The notes beneath the pieces are model-generated. The model had not been told where the DNA came from. It did no database searches and saw only the letters and a program-made list of their open reading frames with translations. Shown one piece after another: positions 33,124-41,080 of a stretch of DNA of 64,000 nucleotides. Source of the stretch: Sphingobacteriaceae bacterium (GTDB lineage Bacteria > Bacteroidota > Bacteroidia > B-17B0 > Aurantibacillaceae); NCBI GenBank assembly GCA_002319075.1, contig NVQB01000001.1:2790001-2854000 (forward strand). Reading direction: 5' to 3'. A program made the position numbers and the translations under genes. How positions within the stretch are numbered: the stretch's first letter is position 1; every line of letters starts with the position of its first letter.

Positions 33124-34065
33124 ATGGACGTTGTTAATTTTGAAGATTTATTTGAAGCCAAGCTGGCTAAAAATGAAATGATTGAACCAAAAGATTGGAT
33201 GCCTGAAAATTACCGCAAGCATCTTATTCGCCAGATTTCTCAACATGCTCACAGCGAAATCGTTGGTATGTTACCTGAAGGAAACTGGATTTCACGCGCT
33301 CCAAGTCTGCGTTCCAAACTTGTTTTATTGGCAAAAGTGCAGGACGAAGGAGGACACGGTTTGTATTTATATACTGCCGCTGAATCCTTAGGTACGAGCC
33401 GTGATGAAATGTTGAACGCACTCCTTACGGGAAAAGCAAAATATTCTTCGATTTTTAATTATCCTACTTTAACCTGGGCCGATGTTGGCGCAGTGGGCTG
33501 GCTCGTAGATGGCGCAGCGATTATGAACCAGGTAATGTTACAACGTTCTTCTTATGGACCTTATAGCCGTGCAATGGTGCGTATTTGTAAAGAAGAGAGT
33601 TTTCATCAACGCCAGGGTTACGAATTAATGACGCATTTGGCTTTTGGTACTCCCGCTCAAAAAGAAATGGCGCAGGATGCTTTGAACCGTTGGTGGTTCC
33701 CTACACTCATGATGTTTGGTCCACCCGATCGCGAAAGTCCAAATAGTGAGAATGCTATTAAATGGAGAATTAAACGTGAAACAAATGATCAGTTACGTCA
33801 ACGTTTCGTAAATCAAACAGTTGTACAGGCAGAATATCTGGGTCTTACAATTCCTGATAAAGGGTTGGTTTGGAACGAAGAACGAAAAGCTTACGATTTC
33901 AGCGAGCCAGATTGGGCAGAGTTCAAAAACATTATCAAGGGAAATGGCCCTTGCAATAAAGAACGTATGACTTCCCGCAATAAATCGCACAAAGAAGGAG
34001 AGTGGGTAAGAGCAGCAGCAGCAGCCTACGGTAAAAAACAAAGTGAAAAATCACAAGCTGCTTAA
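33124..34065 (+). CDS. paaA: Phenylacetyl-CoA epoxidase catalytic subunit
   Basis: 313 residues, family length. The di-iron four-helix bundle signatures are visible: Glu in [19 protein letters not shown], the pair in [15 protein letters not shown], and [32 protein letters not shown] is characteristic of PaaA. It binds the di-iron centre that inserts one oxygen into the aromatic ring of phenylacetyl-CoA. It is the first gene of the plus-strand operon, 32 bp before paaB. Confidence 0.96.
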   Translation: MDVVNFEDLFEAKLAKNEMIEPKDWMPENYRKHLIRQISQHAHSEIVGMLPEGNWISRAPSLRSKLVLLAKVQDEGGHGLYLYTAAESLGTSRDEMLNALLTGKAKYSSIFNYPTLTWADVGAVGWLVDGAAIMNQVMLQRSSYGPYSRAMVRICKEESFHQRQGYELMTHLAFGTPAQKEMAQDALNRWWFPTLMMFGPPDRESPNSENAIKWRIKRETNDQLRQRFVNQTVVQAEYLGLTIPDKGLVWNEERKAYDFSEPDWAEFKNIIKGNGPCNKERMTSRNKSHKEGEWVRAAAAAYGKKQSEKSQAA

Positions 34066-34096
34066 TAATTTATAATTCAATTTTTTTCAATTTCAT

Positions 34097-34384
34097 ATGA
34101 GTGATAGTCAAGGCCCTTTGTGGGAAGTATTTGTTCAAAAAAAATCTGGTCAGCCATTTGTACATTGTGGCAACCTTCATGCTTATGATAAAGAAATGGC
34201 TTTACAAAATGCCCGCGATTTATACACGCGTCGTGGCGAAGGCATGTCTTTATGGGTAGTACCCAGCGAAGCCATTGTTTCGAGTAGTCCTGAAGATGCG
34301 GGTCCGTTTTTTGAACCGGCTAACGATAAAATTTTTCGTCATCCAACCTTCTACCAGATTCCTGATGGAGTAGGGCATATGTAA
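34097..34384 (+). CDS. paaB: Phenylacetyl-CoA epoxidase subunit PaaB
   Basis: 95 residues, the exact usual size. WEVFVQKKSGQPFVHCGNLH and ALQNARDLYTRRGEGMSLWV are typical of PaaB, a small bridging subunit that joins two PaaAC heterodimers. Located between paaA and paaC with short gaps. Identity is secure from sequence and position. Confidence 0.95.
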   Translation: MSDSQGPLWEVFVQKKSGQPFVHCGNLHAYDKEMALQNARDLYTRRGEGMSLWVVPSEAIVSSSPEDAGPFFEPANDKIFRHPTFYQIPDGVGHM

Positions 34385-34409
34385 TATAAATTTAAGACGA
34401 ACAAAACTT

Positions 34410-35168
34410 ATGGATTCGAAGGAAGCTTTATTTAATTATACTTTACGTTTAGGAGATACAAGTCTTATTCTTGGTCAGCGTTTGAGCGAGTGGACAGGGC
34501 ATGGTCCTTTTTTAGAAGAAGATCTCGCCTTGACGAATATCGCCCTGGATATTTTTGGCAGAGCAAAAGGTCTGCTGGAATATGCCGCGCAAGTTGAAGG
34601 CAAAGGAAGAACAGAAGATGATCTTGCTTTTTTTCGTAACGACAGAGAATATTTTAACGCTTTAATTACAGAACAACCTAACGGAGACTATGCGCAGACC
34701 ATTATTCGCCAGGCTTTCATAGATTGTTTCGATCTGTTATTTTATACGGCGCTTTCAAAAAGTAAAGACGAAACCCTCGCAGGCATCTCCGCAAAATCGG
34801 TCATGGAAATTACTTACCATAAACGTCACAGTTTTAGTTGGGTAATGCGTTTTGGAAATGGAACAGAAGAAAGTCTACAACGTTTACAAAAAGGTTTTGA
34901 CGCCACCTGGGAATATACAGGCGAATTATTTGAAATGACCAAGACAGATGAGGCTCTTTTAAAAGACGGAATCTCTGTAGATCTTGCAGCATTAAAACCC
35001 ATTTGGGAAAAAGAAATTTTTGAGCTGCTTGAAAAAGCAAACATTCAAATTCCGGAAACAACTTTTATGCAAACCGGTAGCAGAAGAGGTTTGCACGGCG
35101 AACACTTAAGTTACATTCTTGCTGAAATGCAATCTCTTCCAAGAATGCACCCAACTGCTAAGTGGTAG
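34410..35168 (+). CDS. paaC: Phenylacetyl-CoA epoxidase structural subunit
   Basis: 252 residues, family length. LRLGDTSLILGQRLSEWTGH, LEEDLALTNIALDIFGRA, and the C-terminal RRGLHGEHLSYILAEMQSL are PaaC signatures. It is a four-helix bundle paralogous to PaaA without a complete iron site, needed for complex stability. The next coding sequence is not paaD but a very small membrane protein 3 bp downstream. Confidence 0.95.
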   Translation: MDSKEALFNYTLRLGDTSLILGQRLSEWTGHGPFLEEDLALTNIALDIFGRAKGLLEYAAQVEGKGRTEDDLAFFRNDREYFNALITEQPNGDYAQTIIRQAFIDCFDLLFYTALSKSKDETLAGISAKSVMEITYHKRHSFSWVMRFGNGTEESLQRLQKGFDATWEYTGELFEMTKTDEALLKDGISVDLAALKPIWEKEIFELLEKANIQIPETTFMQTGSRRGLHGEHLSYILAEMQSLPRMHPTAKW

Positions 35169-35171
35169 TAT

Positions 35172-35282
35172 ATGGAAGAACAGAAAAATAACTGGAAAAA
35201 ACTTTACCCTTACTTTGTAGACTTCTGGCAATATGCTGTAATCATTGTAATTATGATCATAGCAGCGATCTTTATTTTGTAA
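35172..35282 (+). CDS. 36-residue single-helix membrane protein after paaC
   Basis: ATG 35172 to TAA 35282, starting 3 bp after the paaC stop. The product begins MEEQKNNWKKLYPYFVDFWQ, a charged and aromatic N-terminus, followed by one strongly hydrophobic helix of 15 residues (AVIIVIMIIAAIFIL) ending at the last residue. Operon position and sharp amphipathic-to-hydrophobic layout favour a real micro-protein. It occupies the place where paaD would be expected and has no similarity to PaaD (DUF59). It could anchor the epoxidase at the membrane; this is speculation. Confidence 0.6.
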   Translation: MEEQKNNWKKLYPYFVDFWQYAVIIVIMIIAAIFIL

Positions 35283-35306
35283 ATGCTATTACGTACTCAC
35301 CACTCA

Positions 35307-36179
35307 CTAAGTAATTCGGTAGTTCCTGTTCTCTCCAATCCTCCAACCCGTAAGCTTTTCCACCAAAAACAAAAAACGGTATTTTAAATTTCGTTTTACT
35401 TTTTTAAGATCGTATTTAAAATTCCAGTTTGCGTGTTGAATGCGGGTCTCAAAAACTTTTGGGTGCGAGCCTTTATAGATTTCTAAAAGATCAATGTTAC
35501 TGTAATCAAATTCTTCCACTTCAGGAATGTTATTTTTCATCCAGGCATCGTCGTGCCACATCTTGTGAAAAGAACTTTGTTTGGCTTGCTGCGCTTTTGG
35601 TGACTTCACCCAGCCATAATGATAAATAAAAGCGCCCGTTTTTTTGACGGTTAATTTTTTGTCATCCAATGTTCTGAATCCCTGCGCGTCTTTGTAAGAG
35701 CGAATCGTTTTATTATTTTTTATAATACGGATTTCATGTTTGTACCAGCGTCGTCCAACACCCACGTATTTGTAATGGCCGTAAAAATGTTTGTATTCAA
35801 ATAGAAGTCCGTCAACGGCTTTGTCCATGGCATGCATCTGCATGCTTTCTTTTATTTTTGGAAGGTCTGCCTCATGCACACACTCGTCGCTCTGAATGTA
35901 AAAACACCAATCATACTCTTTTGGAATCTGATCAAAGACTTTATTTGTTTCTAACGATAAAACTTTTCCGCCTTCACGCATGCTGTCATCCCATACGGTA
36001 TCAATAATTTTTATTTTGTCGGAAGGTATAGAGGCAATTAATTCGCGGGTGCCATCGTCACTGTTTCCTACTCCTACATAAAAAACATCACAAATGGGTA
36101 AAATGGAAGTAATGGCTTCCACCACCGGGTAGTCGTACTTAAGGGCGTTTCGTATAATTGTAAATCCTGCAACCTGCAT
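35307..36179 (-). CDS. Glycosyltransferase family 2 protein
   Basis: 290 residues. GT2 layout: an N-terminal nucleotide-sugar strand (AGFTIIRNALKYDYPVVEAI), GVGNSDDGTRELI, a DSMREGGKVLSLETNK acceptor region, and the acidic metal-binding segment CFYIQSDECVHEAD in place of DxD. The C-terminal 60 residues are basic (LKKVKRNLKYRFLFLVEKLTGW), a likely membrane-contact tail. No membrane-spanning helices. It is 12 bp from the TamL gene on the same strand, so may be expressed with it. The acceptor is unknown. Confidence 0.88.
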   Translation of the reverse strand: MQVAGFTIIRNALKYDYPVVEAITSILPICDVFYVGVGNSDDGTRELIASIPSDKIKIIDTVWDDSMREGGKVLSLETNKVFDQIPKEYDWCFYIQSDECVHEADLPKIKESMQMHAMDKAVDGLLFEYKHFYGHYKYVGVGRRWYKHEIRIIKNNKTIRSYKDAQGFRTLDDKKLTVKKTGAFIYHYGWVKSPKAQQAKQSSFHKMWHDDAWMKNNIPEVEEFDYSNIDLLEIYKGSHPKVFETRIQHANWNFKYDLKKVKRNLKYRFLFLVEKLTGWRIGENRNYRIT

Positions 36180-36191
36180 ACTAAAAATAAT

Positions 36192-38738
36192 TTAAAATGG
36201 ATAACCTATTCCGAAATTGATAACGGAATATTGCCAGCCTTGTTTATCAAAAGTCCACCTGCTTCCCGCTGGAAATTTAGGATCTTTTAAAGGTGCTGCT
36301 ACATCTAAACGCAAAACAAAAAAAGTAAGATCCCAGCGAATTCCTGCACCAGCGCCTATGGCAACCTGGTCCGCAAATTTACTTACAATAAATTCGGCAC
36401 CTGGCTTATTCGGATCGGGTTGTAAACGCCAGATATTTCCCGCATCCACGAATAAAGCTCCATAAAAAGATTTGATAATATGAAAACGGTATTCAATATT
36501 TCCTTCTAGTAACAGGTCCCCTATTTTGTCAAAGCGTGCCGGACTATCTCTTGGATCATATCCTCCGGGTCCCAAAGTCCGAGCGCGCCATGCTCTCACA
36601 CCGTTTGGTCCGCCGCTAAAAAAACTTTGTTCATACGGAAGTACATTTAAGTTGGCCAAAGGTTTACCAATACCCGCTGCTACACGGTAAACGATACGGC
36701 TTTTTTTACGAATGGGAATATAAATTCTAAAGTCAATGTCTGCTTTTAAAAATTGAGCAAAAGGAATATTGAAAATTCTATAACGCCCTAAACTGTCACT
36801 GGGCTGATCCGTAGCTTTATAAAAGGCTCGTAAAATATTTCCAGACGACTGTAAATTTAATTTTGCAAAGAAGGCTGCTTTCTGCCCGGTTACAGAATTT
36901 TCTTTGGAAGTGTAGGTAAGCCCGTATCGGCTGAGTGTTGTAATGTGATCCTGGAAAGAGTTAAGCAAAAATGCATCGTTATAATCCTTTAATAATTTCG
37001 TGTAACTGTCTAACAAATTTGCACGGACCAGGTATACTTCAAAAGGAACGATATCATGTCTTAATTGACGGTTAAAAGTTTTAAAGCTAAAACCGTAGTC
37101 CACGTTGGTAATGATTCTGCTGAACTCAGGACGCGTTTGGTAATTTAAAGAAGTCCGGATAAAAGTTCTGGGTTGCTGATCTTTCTTAAAAGGTAATAAA
37201 GAGAATGGGAAAAAAGCACGGGGAACTGAAAATGAAATTTCCGGACCAAACTGTATGGTATTAAAAGTTTTTTGAAGTTTTTGCACGGAGTTAATATCTC
37301 CAACGCCACTAACCACACCTTCATTAGAATTTAGTGGTTTTTGTGCTGCAACAGAACCCTGGAGTTTGATCTCTACCAATTCTCCGCCCCTGAAAAAATT
37401 ACGGTTCTGATAAATAATGCTGCCGTCTATGCCTAAATTTCCCGAGGTGTTAGTGCCTTCTGTTTCAGCTGTTGCAGATTGTTTCAATAAAGGATTACAA
37501 ATGATGTAACAATCAAGTTCATTGGTAAAATCTTTATTCAAAAGAAATTGAATGGTCACGTTTTTAAAGATGCCTAGTCCCAGTAATTGCTTATAAGTTT
37601 GCTGTGCGCTGTCTTTCCTGTAATATTGTCCGGGATATAAATCTGTATTGGAAGAAATGATTTTACGTTTGTATGCCAGGGGTTTATTTAAAAGAAAGAT
37701 TAATCCTTTCTTTTTTGACACTACGGTGTCTTTAAAAACGTAATCCCGCGGATTTCCTACCAACCCTTCGGTGATAATAAAAACATTGGCAATCTTAAAT
37801 CGGGGATGATCGATTTCCACCAGCGAGTCGTTATCTGCGCTGGTTGCCTGCGAGAATCGCTTCAATTTTATTTTCATTGCTACAGAATGATTAACGCAGT
37901 TAGTGTCTGCGCCATAATTGATGTAAGCATTCTCGAAATAAAAATAGCCGTTATTGAGCGCATTGTCGGTAATCCTTTGGCGTTCGGCCTGAAATTTATC
38001 CTCATCGTATTGCATCCCCGTTTTTAACAGAGAATTTACAGTATCTTTTAAAATGAGTGCGCCGAGGTTTTTGTCTTTAAGTTCATAGCTAATTTGACTA
38101 ACGGTGTAGCTCTGGCGGGGCAATAGATAATATTTGATAATCGCACGTTTCGAGTTCCGTATGAGTTGTACGGTGTCGGAAACTTTATTATCAAAGTAAC
38201 CCTTACTGAATAAAAATTTACTCAGTTGAAAAAGGGTCTGGTGAGTTAATGCAGAGTCATAAACCACAGCCGGTTCTCCAATGTCGCGAAGGCTTTCAAC
38301 AAACATCAGACTTTCTTTGTCCTTTAATTTTGGTTGTTTGGCCAGCTTACCTCTTTTAAAACGACGCGCATTTTTCTTTTCGAAACGTTTTACTTTTTCC
38401 GCATTAAGACGATCGTATTTTAAATTGCGCTTGATTTTTTTTTCATTTATTTTTTTCTCATCGAATAAATTGTACCACCATACAAAAAATTGAACCTGTC
38501 TGAAAAATTTCCGGTTGGGTTTCTGTCTGAAAAAAGCCTGGAAACTCTCTTTTGGAATATTAGTGGCCTTTGAATTCTCTACTTCAACCTTTTCAACAAT
38601 ATATTGTCCGGGTAATAATTTTTTTGTGGGATTGCAGGAAGCAAAAAACAGAAGTAAACTCAGTACGCCGGCCTTTCTGATAAGCGCAGCATTTGCAGGC
38701 CACCAGGAAAGGTTCATTATTTTTGTGTTGACGTGCAA
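36192..38738 (-). CDS. tamL: TamL-type outer-membrane Omp85 lipoprotein
   Basis: 848 residues. A lipobox-like signal (LLLFFASCNPTK) marks lipidation at the Cys, the hallmark of the Bacteroidota TamL branch of the BamA/TamA superfamily. A later start at MNLSWW (7 codons in) would shorten the signal to usual length. POTRA-like segments occupy residues about 40-420, and the C-terminal beta-barrel has the FFSGGPNGVRAWRARTLGPG substrate loop (the VRGF-type motif region) and an aromatic final residue, YPF. It inserts or translocates outer-membrane proteins together with a TamB homologue; tamB is not in this window. Confidence 0.93.
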   Translation of the reverse strand: MHVNTKIMNLSWWPANAALIRKAGVLSLLLFFASCNPTKKLLPGQYIVEKVEVENSKATNIPKESFQAFFRQKPNRKFFRQVQFFVWWYNLFDEKKINEKKIKRNLKYDRLNAEKVKRFEKKNARRFKRGKLAKQPKLKDKESLMFVESLRDIGEPAVVYDSALTHQTLFQLSKFLFSKGYFDNKVSDTVQLIRNSKRAIIKYYLLPRQSYTVSQISYELKDKNLGALILKDTVNSLLKTGMQYDEDKFQAERQRITDNALNNGYFYFENAYINYGADTNCVNHSVAMKIKLKRFSQATSADNDSLVEIDHPRFKIANVFIITEGLVGNPRDYVFKDTVVSKKKGLIFLLNKPLAYKRKIISSNTDLYPGQYYRKDSAQQTYKQLLGLGIFKNVTIQFLLNKDFTNELDCYIICNPLLKQSATAETEGTNTSGNLGIDGSIIYQNRNFFRGGELVEIKLQGSVAAQKPLNSNEGVVSGVGDINSVQKLQKTFNTIQFGPEISFSVPRAFFPFSLLPFKKDQQPRTFIRTSLNYQTRPEFSRIITNVDYGFSFKTFNRQLRHDIVPFEVYLVRANLLDSYTKLLKDYNDAFLLNSFQDHITTLSRYGLTYTSKENSVTGQKAAFFAKLNLQSSGNILRAFYKATDQPSDSLGRYRIFNIPFAQFLKADIDFRIYIPIRKKSRIVYRVAAGIGKPLANLNVLPYEQSFFSGGPNGVRAWRARTLGPGGYDPRDSPARFDKIGDLLLEGNIEYRFHIIKSFYGALFVDAGNIWRLQPDPNKPGAEFIVSKFADQVAIGAGAGIRWDLTFFVLRLDVAAPLKDPKFPAGSRWTFDKQGWQYSVINFGIGYPF

Positions 38739-38774
38739 TTCGGCTTTATAAAATACGCTAATTTAGGGTAAAAT

Positions 38775-39539
38775 ATGCTTAGTAAAAATCAAATAAAGGA
38801 AATACAATCTCTGCAAATAAAAAAGTTCAGAGAATCTAAAAAACAATTTATTGCAGAGGGGATAAAAACGGTGCTTGAAATTTTAGAGCACGCACCGATA
38901 TTACTCGAGGATATCTTTGCGACGAGAGAATTTATAGAAGCACATAAAGAAACGCTTCGGAGATTAAACCTAAAATACACAGAAGTAAGCGAAGCGGAGT
39001 TAAAAAAGATTAGCCTGCAAACCACGCCAAGCGGCGTTATGGCCATCTGTAGATATTTTAAGGAGCCAAAAGCAGATTTCGATTTTGAAAATAATTTCGC
39101 TTTTTTTCTCGACGATGTTCGCGATCCGGGTAATCTTGGTACCATCATACGCCTGGCAGATTGGTTTGGTGTTTCTACTATTTTTTGTTCTCCGGGCAGT
39201 TGCGACTTTTATAATCCTAAAGTGATTCAATCTACCATGGGAGCCTTCCTTAGAGTTAGCAGCGTTTACATAGAGTTAAAAGATCTGCTTGCAAAACAAC
39301 AGATTAAAACTATTTATGGCGCAGTATTAACGGGAAGTAATCTTTACAAAGAGAAACTTACCAACGGACTCATCGTAATTGGAAACGAAGCAAATGGTAT
39401 CAGTGAAGAGAATTTAAATCTTCTTACCAAAAAACTGACCATTCCAGCCAACCAAAATAACGGAACGGAATCCCTCAATGCCGCTATGGCTACCTCGATT
39501 ATTGCCTCTGAGTTTTTCAGGCAATTAAAACAGAGCTAG
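38775..39539 (+). CDS. TrmH/SpoU-family RNA 2'-O-methyltransferase
   Basis: 254 residues. An N-terminal substrate-binding domain (residues 1-100, FIAEGIKTVLEIL) precedes the knotted SPOUT domain with motif 1 FFLDDVRDPGNLGTIIRLAD, motif 2 GLIVIGNEANGIS, and motif 3 IPANQNNGTESLNAAMATSI. It transfers methyl from S-adenosylmethionine to a ribose in rRNA or tRNA; the exact target cannot be read from sequence. Divergent from tamL with 36 bp between starts. Confidence 0.94.
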   Translation: MLSKNQIKEIQSLQIKKFRESKKQFIAEGIKTVLEILEHAPILLEDIFATREFIEAHKETLRRLNLKYTEVSEAELKKISLQTTPSGVMAICRYFKEPKADFDFENNFAFFLDDVRDPGNLGTIIRLADWFGVSTIFCSPGSCDFYNPKVIQSTMGAFLRVSSVYIELKDLLAKQQIKTIYGAVLTGSNLYKEKLTNGLIVIGNEANGISEENLNLLTKKLTIPANQNNGTESLNAAMATSIIASEFFRQLKQS

Positions 39540-39549
39540 AAAATTAGGT

Positions 39550-39912
39550 TTATTTAGAAGATACGATCCCTTTGTATCTCAATTTGTGGGGGCTTTTCGG
39601 ATCGTTGCTATGAACGTAAACAACGCGATCCTGTCTGCCATAAGTTGTGCTGCTATTAAAAATAACAGTAATGGTTGCCTTTTGTCCAGGTAGAATGGGT
39701 TTGGTAGAAAAATCGGAGGTAGTACACGAGCAGGATATTTCCACATCGCTGATGTAAAGCGGAGACTTCCCCGCATTCGTTATTTCGTATTCATTCTTTA
39801 CAATTTCTCCGCGTTTTACGAAGCCAAAATTTTTCTTGTCGTCGGTAATTTCCAACTTTGCCTGTGAAAAAATTTTAGAGGAAGACAGGATTAAAAGAAA
39901 GCTAAAAAGCAT
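39550..39912 (-). CDS. DUF1573 secreted protein (copy 3)
   Basis: 120 residues from ATG 39912; a longer frame to 39978 is rejected because it runs through an intrinsic terminator hairpin and would delay the signal peptide. The signal peptide is MLFSFLLILSSSKIFSQ. The body is a single Ig-like DUF1573 domain: NFGFVKRGEIVKNEYEITNAG, SCSCTTSDFSTKPILPGQ and VVYVHSNDP. The Cys-x-Cys pair is kept. These proteins are periplasmic or surface Ig-like modules of unknown role. Confidence 0.85.
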   Translation of the reverse strand: MLFSFLLILSSSKIFSQAKLEITDDKKNFGFVKRGEIVKNEYEITNAGKSPLYISDVEISCSCTTSDFSTKPILPGQKATITVIFNSSTTYGRQDRVVYVHSNDPKSPHKLRYKGIVSSK

Positions 39913-39921
39913 CCTTAAATA

Positions 39922-39954
39922 AAAAATCCCCTTGGCTGAGCCCAGGGGATTTTT
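39922..39954 (-). terminator. Intrinsic terminator between DUF1573 copies 2 and 3
   Basis: AAAAATCCCC and GGGGATTTTT arms around an inner TTGG/CCCA stem form a strong hairpin with A/T tails on both strands. It ends the transcript of the DUF1573 copies 1-2 and decides the start of copy 3. Confidence 0.82.
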
Positions 39955-39970
39955 GACTATTTGAGAACCA

Positions 39971-40414
39971 TTAACCACCTGTAACCGGGGCTGTTGGTTT
40001 AGATTTTACTTCACCTTTAATACGTACTTTTTTTGTAGCGAATTTTGCGTTTGAAGTAACGGTAACACCTTTATCAAAGCGACCTTCACGTTCAGTATCG
40101 TATTTCACTTTAATAACACCACTCTTACCCGGAAGTATCGGTTCTGTTGGCCAGCCTGGCTTACCATCAATGGTAGTTGCAGTACAGCCACATTCGCCAG
40201 ATACACTCGTAATAGTTAATGGAGTTCTACCTGTATTGGTGAATTTAAATTCGCGAATTCCGTTTGCTTTATATTCAACTACACCGTAGTCCAGAACCTC
40301 CGATTCAAATTTAATGTCTGGAGCGTTAGGATCCATATTCGGAACAACAGACTCCTGGGCATTAAGAAGACTTAAACCAAAAATCACAAACAGGAACGAA
40401 AGAATTTTTTTCAT
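39971..40414 (-). CDS. DUF1573 secreted protein (copy 2)
   Basis: 147 residues with a signal peptide (ILSFLFVIFGLSLLNAQ) and a single DUF1573 domain: LDYGVVEYKANGIREFKFTN, GECGCTATTIDGKPGWPTEP, ILPGKSGVIKVKYDTEREG. The CGC motif is present. It lies 19 bp downstream of copy 1. Paralogous to its two neighbours, it shares more with copy 1 (ILPGKxGVIKVKYDT) than with copy 3. Function unknown. Confidence 0.92.
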   Translation of the reverse strand: MKKILSFLFVIFGLSLLNAQESVVPNMDPNAPDIKFESEVLDYGVVEYKANGIREFKFTNTGRTPLTITSVSGECGCTATTIDGKPGWPTEPILPGKSGVIKVKYDTEREGRFDKGVTVTSNAKFATKKVRIKGEVKSKPTAPVTGG

Positions 40415-40433
40415 TTTAAATTAGTTTCTGGGA

Positions 40434-40934
40434 TTAACCTTTTTTCTCAACAGGTGCACCTGCAGGAGTTGTGTTAGTAGGGAAATCAGACTCAACTGGT
40501 TTCACTTCAACATTTCCTTTAATAGTTAAAACTACGTTACCGCTTTTTGCATTAGAGTTTACAGTAACTGTTTTATAGATCGCACCCGGACGGTTAGTAT
40601 CGTATTTTACTTTAATAACACCGGTTTTTCCTGGAAGGATTGGTTCTGGTGGACATTGTGGCACAGTACAACCGCAACTTCCCTGGCAATTAGTAATTAC
40701 CAATGGTTCTTTACCACTGTTAGTAAATTTAAACTCACACTCCCCGTTACCACCTTGTTTGATTGTACCGTAATCATGCTCCATTTTGTCCATTTTGATA
40801 TCCGCTAAACTTGCAGCAGCTGCAGGAGCCGGAGTTCCGTGGTTATGCCCATCGTCTGCACTGTGAGTGCTTTGTGCAAATGTGAAAGCAGATAAACCTG
40901 CAACTAAACCTAAAGTAAAAATTAGCTTTTTCAT
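40434..40934 (-). CDS. DUF1573 secreted protein with His-rich linker (copy 1)
   Basis: 166 residues: signal peptide (to about residue 20, AFTFAQ), a His- and Ala-rich linker (STHSADDGHNHGTPAPAAAA), then the DUF1573 domain with HDYGTIKQGGNGECEFKFTN, QGSCGCTVPQCPPEPILPGK and KVKYDTNRPG. The linker HSADDGHNHG could bind a metal such as Cu or Zn. Extra cysteines (GSCGC, PQC) set it apart from the other two copies. First of three tandem paralogues. The start is preceded by GACACACATG. Confidence 0.93.
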   Translation of the reverse strand: MKKLIFTLGLVAGLSAFTFAQSTHSADDGHNHGTPAPAAAASLADIKMDKMEHDYGTIKQGGNGECEFKFTNSGKEPLVITNCQGSCGCTVPQCPPEPILPGKTGVIKVKYDTNRPGAIYKTVTVNSNAKSGNVVLTIKGNVEVKPVESDFPTNTTPAGAPVEKKG

Positions 40935-41080
40935 GTGTGTCTTTTTTAATTAGTGAGAGATTAAATTTTTTTAATTGATGAAGTACTAAAATACTAAAAT
41001 CGTGCCATAAAGATATTACAAACACGGGATTCTTTCCGTAATTTTACGAAATTTAACAAAATATTTTCTACTAAATTAAC

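Noticed and set aside
39913-39978. Extended N-terminus of DUF1573 copy 3
   Set aside because: The extra 22 codons run through a strong terminator hairpin and precede a good signal peptide starting at 39912.
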